Translations under genes and position numbers: made by a program | Shown: positions 6,700 to 11,055 of the stretch, in pieces | Layout: the number at the start of each line of letters is the position of its first letter | Numbering within the stretch: position 1 is the stretch's first letter | Assembly (NCBI GenBank): GCA_007129135.1 | Contig: SKWB01000183.1 | Location: forward strand, 1-11,055 | Length of the DNA stretch: 11,055 nt | Source: Halococcaceae archaeon | GTDB taxonomy: Archaea; Halobacteriota; Halobacteria; Halobacteriales; Halalkalicoccaceae | Direction: 5' to 3' | Notes under the pieces: generated by a model | The model's database searches: none | What the model was told of the DNA's origin: nothing | The model's input: the letters and a program-made list of their open reading frames with translations, nothing else

Positions 6700-7353
6700 A
6701 TGAGCGACCTCGCGATCGCCGCCTACTGCCCGCGTAAGCTCTACTACACCTGGCAGGCCGACGATCGGACGGTCCCAGAACCGGTGCGAGAACGCCGACG
6801 ACTCGCCTTCCGATACGACGAGTTGCTCGCAGCCTCGGACGAGTCCCTCGCGACCGAGCCGATTGCCGTCGCACCCGAGGAGTACCGGAGGAACCTCGAG
6901 CGGAGCGCTCGGACGATCGATCGGTTCGAGGACCTCGCGAGCCCCGGCGAGCGCGAGGTGCTCCTCACCGGTCGGGAGTGCCGTGGGATCGTCCACAAGG
7001 TACTCGATGGGCCTCCGGAGCCCTCGACGATATCGACGGGAACGCCTCCGACCCAGGGCGTCTGGGAGCCCGATTCGGTTCGTGCGGTCGCGGCGGCGAA
7101 GGCGCTCGCCTGGACCCGGGAGCGGCCGGTCGATCGAGCGTACGTCGAGTATCCCACACACGGTGTGATCCGACCCGTCGAGATCACCGCACGGCGGACG
7201 GCGACCTACCGGCGGGCGGTCAGAGCGACCGAGGCGATCGACGGCCCGCCGCCACGGCTCCGTGGGAGGTCGAAGTGTGAGCCCTGCGAGTTCCGCGAGC
7301 GCTGTGGCGTCCGGAGCCGATCGCTGCGGTCGCTGCTGTTCGGCGTGCGGTGA
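6700..7353 (+). CDS. Cas4-like (DUF83/PD-(D/E)XK) Fe-S protein, probably nuclease-inactive
   Basis: A 217-aa protein resembling haloarchaeal Cas4-like DUF83 proteins. The N-terminus LAIAAYCPRKLYY (residues 4-16) supplies the first Fe-S cysteine, C10. The C-terminal CEPCEFRERC supplies C193, C196 and C202, the Cas4/AddB-type 4Fe-4S arrangement. Between them the expected nuclease residues are hard to find. GIVHKVL (96-102) stands where Cas4 has G-x-V-D, and PSTISTG (108-114) stands where Glu-x-Lys is expected. The protein is Arg-rich toward both ends, consistent with nucleic acid binding. No CRISPR repeat or other cas gene is in the window, so a CRISPR role is not supported. ATG 6700 is chosen from the family N-terminus; GTG 6685 fits the TATA spacing and would add five residues. 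It follows the Cmi4-like gene after 48 nt. Confidence 0.75.
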   Translation: MSDLAIAAYCPRKLYYTWQADDRTVPEPVRERRRLAFRYDELLAASDESLATEPIAVAPEEYRRNLERSARTIDRFEDLASPGEREVLLTGRECRGIVHKVLDGPPEPSTISTGTPPTQGVWEPDSVRAVAAAKALAWTRERPVDRAYVEYPTHGVIRPVEITARRTATYRRAVRATEAIDGPPPRLRGRSKCEPCEFRERCGVRSRSLRSLLFGVR

Positions 7354-7456
7354 CCCTCACGGGGACCGTCGTGGAAACACGTCGTTCCCCGGACGCGAAT
7401 CGAACGCAAGCGGAGACCCGTACGCCTCAGAGGACGAGCAGCTACGACGATCCCTT
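7354..7456. other. 103-nt gap between convergent genes
   Basis: It lies between the 3' ends of the Cas4-like gene and tsaC. I see no T-tract, hairpin or ORF of note. Confidence 0.6.
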
Positions 7457-8038
7457 TCACCGGTCGGCGAGCCACCGCTCGATCTCGTCGGCGAGTGCGC
7501 CCCGACGGTGGATCTCCCTCATCTCGACGTCGACGACCGTGCTCTCGGTCCCCGTCAGGGAGCCACCATCGAGAACGACGTCGCTTCGCCTCTCGACAGC
7601 GGGGTCGAGGTCGACGACACGTCGGGCGTTCGGATCACCGCTCAGGTTTGCGCTCGTCGCGGTGATCGGTGCGACCTCGGCGAGCAGCGCCAATGCGACC
7701 GGGTGGTCGGGGATCCGGATCCCGACGCGCTCACGCCCCCCGGTGAGTTCGTCGGGGATCTCGGGACCGCGCTCTGCGACGACGGTGACCGGCCCGGGGA
7801 GAAACCGCTCCGCGAACGCACGTTCGCGGTCGGTGAGTCGCGTGTACCCCTCCGCTGCCGCCACGTCCGGGACCGCCATCGAGAGCGGGCGATCCCGCGC
7901 TCTCCCCTTCGTCTCGAAGGCCCGTTCGATCGCTTCGGGCGAGAGCGCGTCCGCCCCGAGACCGTAGACCGTCTCGGTCGGGTAGACGACGAGTGCGCCC
8001 GCGCGGATCGCCGCCGCGGCACGGTCGATGGCCTCCAT
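7457..8038 (-). CDS. tsaC: L-threonylcarbamoyladenylate synthase (TsaC/YrdC/Sua5 family)
   Basis: A 193-aa cytoplasmic enzyme that condenses threonine, bicarbonate and ATP into threonylcarbamoyl-AMP, the activated donor for t6A37 in ANN-decoding tRNAs. Family motifs are all present: VVYPTETVYGLG (17-28), KGRARDRPLSM (44-54), LPGPVTVV (80-87), VGIRIPDHP (105-113), ITATSANLSG (125-134) and STVVD (166-170). The length matches the single YrdC domain, so this is the TsaC type without the Sua5 C-terminal domain. ATG 8038 gives the standard MEAIDRAAAAIRAG start. A much longer open frame up to 8386 overlaps the redoxin gene out of frame and is rejected. Only 32 nt separate it from the upstream redoxin gene, so read-through is possible despite a T-tract between them. 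Confidence 0.95.
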   Translation of the reverse strand: MEAIDRAAAAIRAGALVVYPTETVYGLGADALSPEAIERAFETKGRARDRPLSMAVPDVAAAEGYTRLTDRERAFAERFLPGPVTVVAERGPEIPDELTGGRERVGIRIPDHPVALALLAEVAPITATSANLSGDPNARRVVDLDPAVERRSDVVLDGGSLTGTESTVVDVEMREIHRRGALADEIERWLADR

Positions 8039-8057
8039 ACCGGGGGGTCGGGCAGGA

Positions 8058-8070
8058 GCGAAAAAAGCCT
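8058..8070 (-). terminator. T6 tract: redoxin terminator and/or tsaC TATA-like element
   Basis: The minus strand reads AAGGCTTTTTTCG directly after the redoxin stop codon (8071). A T6 run is a typical archaeal termination signal. It also lies about 26 nt before ATG 8038, the place of a TATA element for a leaderless tsaC transcript. The sequence cannot tell the two roles apart. Confidence 0.5.
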
Positions 8071-8577
8071 TTACAGGTCCGAAATCGCGGTCTCTACCCC
8101 GTCCCACTCCGGGAACTCGGGCTGCTCGCTCGCCGCCCACGCGTACCGTATCGTCCCCTCGCCGTCGATGAGGAAGACGGCGGGTCGCGGCTCCGAGACG
8201 CCACTCATCCCGTCGAGGTCGTTCACGACACCGTAGGCCTCCGCGACCCCGTTTCCGGGATCGCTGAACAGCGAGGCCTCGAGGCCCCGCTCCTCGAGAA
8301 ACCGCTTGTGCTCGTACGGCGTCGAGATGGAGAGCCCGACGACGCGCACCCGCTCGTCGATCCCCCGCTCCCGTATCTCCTTCCACGTGTAGAGCGCCGG
8401 GAACGCCCCGTCCATCGAGTGAAAGACGAGCAGGACCGGCCCTTCGCTCGTGAGCGCCGAGAGCGAGAAGTCCTCCCAGAACTCCCGGTTCACCAGCGGG
8501 CGGGTGAACTCCGGGGCCCCCTCGCCGGGTTCGGGGTGGTCGGTCGGCGGCAGCGAGACGACGTCGAAGTCGACCAT
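8071..8577 (-). CDS. Redoxin/AhpC-TSA-fold protein without any cysteine
   Basis: A 168-aa protein with a peroxiredoxin/thioredoxin-like fold: GEGAPEFTRPLVN (18-30), VLLVFHSMDGAFPALYTW (48-65), VVGLSISTPYEHKRFL (79-94), ASLFSDPGNGVAEAYGVV (101-118) and RPAVFLIDGEGTIRYAW (131-147). These match the strand-helix order of AhpC/TSA proteins. In active peroxiredoxins the second block carries P-x-x-x-T/S-x-x-C. Here the cysteine position is Leu or nearby Tyr, and the whole protein contains no cysteine. A thiol peroxidase activity is therefore not expected; a binding, scaffold or chaperone role is possible but unproven. Its ATG overlaps the glutaredoxin stop as TGATG, with a GAGG purine patch just upstream, so the two are made together. 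Confidence 0.85.
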   Translation of the reverse strand: MVDFDVVSLPPTDHPEPGEGAPEFTRPLVNREFWEDFSLSALTSEGPVLLVFHSMDGAFPALYTWKEIRERGIDERVRVVGLSISTPYEHKRFLEERGLEASLFSDPGNGVAEAYGVVNDLDGMSGVSEPRPAVFLIDGEGTIRYAWAASEQPEFPEWDGVETAISDL

Positions 8578-8834
8578 CAGGCGGCCCCCTCGCCGTAGGT
8601 ACGCTCCAGATACTCGACGATGTTCGCGCTCTCGGCCATCGTCACGCCCGTGATCTCGTCGACGAGCACCGGCACCGACCGGACGCCCGCGACGCGCTTG
8701 ACGGCGGTTCGACGGGAGTGAAGCGGTTCGACGTATCTGGATCGGTACTCGACGTCGAGGTCGTCGAGCGTCCTGACGACGCGTTCACAGAACGGACACG
8801 CCTGCAGGCGGTAGAGCGTGATCTGAGCGGTCAC
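8577..8834 (-). CDS. Glutaredoxin-like dithiol protein
   Basis: An 85-aa thioredoxin-fold protein with the classic active site LQACPFCERV (residues 10-19; C13 and C16), the cis-proline strand VRSVPVLVD (51-59) and MAESANIVEYLE (65-76), the helix that in glutaredoxins and GST N-domains contacts the thiol cofactor. Haloarchaea use gamma-glutamylcysteine instead of glutathione, so that is the likely partner if one is used. GTG 8834 is chosen because it gives the normal start (V/M)TAQITLYRL and lies 26 nt from a TTTACC TATA-like box; longer extensions to 9221 are Arg/Ser-rich and run through the divergent promoter region. It is the first gene of a two-gene unit with the cysteine-less redoxin. Confidence 0.9.
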   Translation of the reverse strand: MTAQITLYRLQACPFCERVVRTLDDLDVEYRSRYVEPLHSRRTAVKRVAGVRSVPVLVDEITGVTMAESANIVEYLERTYGEGAA

Positions 8835-8854
8835 GACTACGAGGAGGGAGTCGA

Positions 8855-8868
8855 GCGGTAAACCGGTT
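8855..8868 (-). promoter_or_regulatory. TATA-like element of the glutaredoxin-redoxin unit
   Basis: The minus strand reads AACCGGTTTACCGC. The GTTTACC core sits about 26 nt before GTG 8834, which supports a leaderless GTG-initiated mRNA. Confidence 0.5.
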
Positions 8869-8909
8869 CGGTCGGACAGCGACCCGACACTCCCGGGCGA
8901 AAATGGGAA

Positions 8910-8920
8910 GCGGTTTATCC
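8910..8920 (+). promoter_or_regulatory. TATA-like element of the microprotein-YeiH unit
   Basis: GCGGTTTATCC (TTTATC core at 8914-8919) is about 26 nt upstream of GTG 8942. That predicts a leaderless transcript starting at or next to this codon, and it argues against starting at ATG 8903 or GTG 8921. Confidence 0.55.
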
Positions 8921-8941
8921 GTGAGCGAACGACAAACGAAC

Positions 8942-9091
8942 GTGCTGCGCAACAGTTGCCGGTATCTCCGACGCCGTGCCGGCCGGATCGCGGGTCGCTG
9001 GAGGGGCCTCTCGAACGATCGGAAGAGCGTCGTGCTCGCGGTCTGCGTCGTCGCCCTGATCGTCGCCCTCGACGTCGTCCCGGTCGGATGA
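8942..9091 (+). CDS. 49-aa basic single-TM microprotein upstream of YeiH
   Basis: A short frame encoding a strongly basic N-terminal half (RYLRRRAGRIAGRWRG, residues 7-22) followed by one hydrophobic helix (SVVLAVCVVALIVALDVVPV, 29-48). By the positive-inside rule its N-terminus should be cytoplasmic. I recognise no family. Support comes from context: a TATA-like box at the leaderless distance from GTG 8942, and a stop codon that overlaps the start of the YeiH-family gene as ATGA, the usual sign of translational coupling. Starting at ATG 8903 would give 62 residues but would put the likely promoter inside the gene. It might help insertion or activity of the transporter, or simply act as a leader peptide that delivers ribosomes to the next start. 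Confidence 0.55.
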   Translation: MLRNSCRYLRRRAGRIAGRWRGLSNDRKSVVLAVCVVALIVALDVVPVG

Positions 9092-10068
9092 GCGGGCGAG
9101 CGGCGCTCCCCGGACTCGGCTTCCTCGTCGTCGGAGCGCTGCTCGCCCACTGGCTCGCCCCGGTCGTGGGTATCGACCGGATCCTGCTGGCGATCGGCGT
9201 CGGCGCGGTCTGTGCGAACACCGTCGGGATTCCGGAGGTCCTGCGCGAGGGCGTCGGCAGCTACTCGGTCCTCCTCGGTGCGGGGATCGTCCTGCTCGGT
9301 GCCTCGATCCCGCTCGGCGCGCTCGCCGAATCGGGGCCGGTGCTGCTCGTACTCGTCGTCTGCGTCGCCAGCGTGACGCTCGTGCTCGTCGAACTGATCT
9401 CCCGGGTCGGTTTCGGGCTCCCCGACACCCTCCGTGCGCTGCTCGCCTCCGGTACGAGCATCTGTGGCGTCTCGGCCGTGGTGGCGGTCGCGAGTGCGAT
9501 CCGCGCCAGGCAAGAACACATCGCCTACGCGGCGGCCACCGTCTTGCTCTTCGACGCGGTGACGATCGTCCTCTACCCCCTCTTGGGATCGTTCCTCGGC
9601 CTCTCGGACGCCGTCTTCGGGATCTGGGCGGGTCTCAGCATGTTCAGTACCGGGCCCGTGGTCGCCGTCGGCTTCGCCCACTCGGAGGTCGCGGGGCAGT
9701 GGGCGACGATGACGAAACTCGCGCGGAACGCACTGATCGGGGCCGTGGTCGTCGCCTACGCCGCGCGGTACGCCGGCGACGGTCGGAGCGTCGGGATCGC
9801 CGACCTCTACCGACGGATCCCGGCGTTCGTCCTCGGCTTCCTCGTCCTCGCGGTCGTGGCGAACGCGGGCCTCCTCTCGCCCGGAGCGCTCTCGGCGATC
9901 GGCGAGGCCGGCGACTGGCTCTTCTTGCTCGCGTTCGTCGGCGTGGGTGCCGACGTGAAGCTCTCCAGGCTCCGCGAGACGGGTGTCGCCCCGCTCGTCG
10001 TCGTCGCGCTCGCGTTCGGCCTGATGAGCGCGCTCACGCTCGCGGCGTCGCTCGCGCTCTTCGGCTGA
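9088..10068 (+). CDS. YeiH/UPF0324-family membrane protein (putative sulfate exporter family)
   Basis: A 326-aa polytopic membrane protein with about nine or ten hydrophobic segments. The family hallmark is SGTSICGVSAVVAVASAI (residues 121-138). Further conserved parts are VLLGAGIVLLGASI (61-74), STGPVVAVGF (187-196) and ATMTKLARNALIGAV (206-220), and the C-terminal FVGVGADVKLSRL (283-295). YeiH proteins are annotated as putative sulfate exporters, but the substrate is not firmly established. ATG 9088 begins directly before the first helix (LPGLGFLVVGALLAHWL) and overlaps the microprotein stop. A frame starting at 8956 adds 44 Arg-rich residues that are the microprotein read out of frame. Stop at 10066-10068; a new promoter follows for the next gene. 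Confidence 0.88.
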   Translation: MSGRAALPGLGFLVVGALLAHWLAPVVGIDRILLAIGVGAVCANTVGIPEVLREGVGSYSVLLGAGIVLLGASIPLGALAESGPVLLVLVVCVASVTLVLVELISRVGFGLPDTLRALLASGTSICGVSAVVAVASAIRARQEHIAYAAATVLLFDAVTIVLYPLLGSFLGLSDAVFGIWAGLSMFSTGPVVAVGFAHSEVAGQWATMTKLARNALIGAVVVAYAARYAGDGRSVGIADLYRRIPAFVLGFLVLAVVANAGLLSPGALSAIGEAGDWLFLLAFVGVGADVKLSRLRETGVAPLVVVALAFGLMSALTLAASLALFG

Positions 10069-10070
10069 GA

Positions 10071-10090
10071 CGAGGAAACCCTTAATCCGC
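10071..10090 (+). promoter_or_regulatory. TATA/BRE-like promoter of the DUF21-CBS gene
   Basis: GAGGAAACCCTTAATCCG: the purine-rich GGAAAC resembles a BRE and CTTAATC a TATA core (10081-10087). It is about 32 nt upstream of ATG 10116, leaving a leader of a few nucleotides. Confidence 0.6.
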
Positions 10091-10115
10091 CCGGTGGTCA
10101 ACCTTTCGACGGCTA

Positions 10116-11055
10116 ATGGCCGCCTTTTCACCCGGCACTGCGGTGACCGTCTTCGGCCTCGACGTCTCGTTCGGGGTGCTGGCGGGCGTCACAGCGGTCG
10201 CGCTGCTCGTCCTACTCTCGCTGTCGGCGCTCTTCTCGGCCGCGGAGATCGCGCTGTTCTCGCTGTCCCCTCACCGCCTCGACGAGCTCGTCGAGGAGGG
10301 ACGCCCGCGGGCGGAGGCCGTCGCCCGACTCAGAGAGGACCCCCACAGACTGCTCGTGACGATCCTCGCGGGCAACACCCTCGCGAACCTGACGATGGCC
10401 GCGGTCGCCGTCGGCCTGCTCGCGCTCGTGGTCGATCCGTTCTCCGCCGTCGCCGTGGGCGTCCTCGGGGTGGCGACGCTCGTCCTCCTCTTCGGCGAGA
10501 GCGCGCCTCGATCGTACGCGGTCGAACACACGGAGCCGCTCGCGCTGCGCCTCGCCCGGCCGATCCGCCTCTCGGAGTACGCGCTCTACCCGCTGGTCGC
10601 GCTGTTCGACGGGCTCACCCGGGTGGTGAACCGCCTCGTCGGCGGCGGCGGGGCGATCGAGACGCCGTATCTCACCCGGGACGAACTCGAAGCGCTGATA
10701 GAGACGGGCGAGCGCGAGGGCGTCATCGACGAGGACGAGCGCGAGCTGTTCCAGCGCGTCTTCCGGTTCACCGAGACGATCGCGAAGGAGGTGATGACGC
10801 CCAGGCTCGACGTGACCGCGATACCGGCGGAGGCGAGCGTCGCCGAGGCGATCGACGTCGCCATCCAGAGCGGCCACGAACGGCTGCCGGTCTACGACGC
10901 GAACCTCGACAACGTCGTCGGGGTCGTCGCCGTTCAGGACCTCGTCAGGGAACACACCTACGGCGAACGCTCCGATCCCGTGCTACGCGACCTGACGACG
11001 CCGACGCTGCACGTCCCCGAGTCGAAGGCCGTCGACGAACTGCTGCGCGAGATGC
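10116..11055 (+). CDS. DUF21-CBS domain membrane protein (CNNM/CorC/hemolysin family), N-terminal 313 residues
   Basis: The first 313 codons are in the window and the gene continues past its end. Residues 19-175 form a DUF21/CNNM membrane domain: a first helix (20-42) leading into SALFSAAEIALFSLSPHRL (37-55), then AGNTLANLTMAAVAVGLLAL (85-104), AVGVLGVATLVLLFGESAPRSYA (113-135) and a further helix near 155-170. Residues 186-230 are the linker LTRDELEALIETGEREGVID with EVMTPRLDV. A CBS pair follows: HERLPVYDANLDNVVGVVAVQDLV (254-277) is CBS1, and the start of CBS2 is at 293-313. Relatives are implicated in Mg2+/Co2+ efflux or transport; the older label hemolysin is not evidence of toxicity. 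GESAPRSYA replaces the commoner GEITPKS. The C-terminal CorC-HlyC domain, if present, is outside the window. Confidence 0.9.
   Translation, partial: MAAFSPGTAVTVFGLDVSFGVLAGVTAVALLVLLSLSALFSAAEIALFSLSPHRLDELVEEGRPRAEAVARLREDPHRLLVTILAGNTLANLTMAAVAVGLLALVVDPFSAVAVGVLGVATLVLLFGESAPRSYAVEHTEPLALRLARPIRLSEYALYPLVALFDGLTRVVNRLVGGGGAIETPYLTRDELEALIETGEREGVIDEDERELFQRVFRFTETIAKEVMTPRLDVTAIPAEASVAEAIDVAIQSGHERLPVYDANLDNVVGVVAVQDLVREHTYGERSDPVLRDLTTPTLHVPESKAVDELLREM

Noticed and set aside
6700..7353. A CRISPR-Cas locus, from the Cas4-like gene
   Set aside because: No direct repeats with regular spacers and no other cas genes were found in the window.
8039..8386. N-terminal extension of TsaC
   Set aside because: It overlaps the redoxin gene in another frame and lacks family similarity. 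The YrdC domain starts exactly at ATG 8038.
8785..10131. 448-codon minus-strand frame opposite YeiH
   Set aside because: It is a hydrophilic Glu/Arg/Asp repeat-like translation with no family features. It mirrors a well-supported membrane protein and crosses two promoters.
10212..10955. 247-codon minus-strand frame opposite the DUF21-CBS gene
   Set aside because: Same antisense artefact; the plus strand has clear DUF21 and CBS motifs.

Overview
The window is very probably from a halophilic archaeon (Halobacteria). The DNA is GC-rich with strongly GC-biased third codon positions, and most soluble proteins are rich in Asp/Glu. Genes are preceded by TATA/BRE-like elements 25-32 nt upstream of near-leaderless starts, not by bacterial -35/-10 boxes. 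Several families are typical of haloarchaea: a conditioned-medium-induced protein 4 homologue, a BioYMN transporter, a Cas4-like DUF83 protein outside any CRISPR locus, and a membrane HdrD-like Fe-S reductase. The high GC also creates long spurious open frames opposite nearly every gene; these were set aside.

Layout, left to right. (1) 1-774, minus: N-terminal part of a copper amine oxidase, cut by the window edge. (2) 873-1331, plus: a TIGR00725/LOG-like nucleotide-fold protein. (3) 1332-1721: a 390-nt gap with no credible CDS and several small hairpins. (4) 1722-3893, minus: a 723-aa membrane heme-b/Fe-S oxidoreductase related to HdrD, DsrMK and ETF:menaquinone oxidoreductase, with its first CCG domain stripped of cysteines. 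(5) 3953-5954, minus: bioY-bioM-bioN, a complete ECF biotin importer with overlapping stop/start codons. (6) 6055-6651, plus: a Cmi4-like two-HTH acidic protein behind the clearest TATA box in the window. (7) 6700-7353, plus: a Cas4-like protein that keeps the Fe-S cysteines but seems to have lost nuclease residues. (8) 7457-8038, minus: a TsaC/YrdC-type tRNA t6A enzyme. (9) 8071-8834, minus: a glutaredoxin and a cysteine-less peroxiredoxin-fold protein sharing a TGATG junction. (10) 8942-10068, plus: a 49-aa single-TM microprotein overlapping a YeiH-family permease by ATGA. (11) 10116-11055, plus: a DUF21-CBS (CNNM/CorC-like) membrane protein, cut by the window edge.

How the genes work together: three groups look co-transcribed (bioYMN; grx with the redoxin; the microprotein with YeiH). 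The rest look like single-gene units with their own promoters. The themes are redox and electron transfer, vitamin uptake, ion or anion transport and tRNA modification. No tRNA, rRNA, CRISPR array, insertion sequence or integrase was found. Nothing proves a new multi-gene system. The best leads are the cysteine-less redoxin coupled to a glutaredoxin, the half-dead CCG reductase, the Cas4-like protein without an evident active site, the YeiH-coupled microprotein and the unexplained 390-nt gap.
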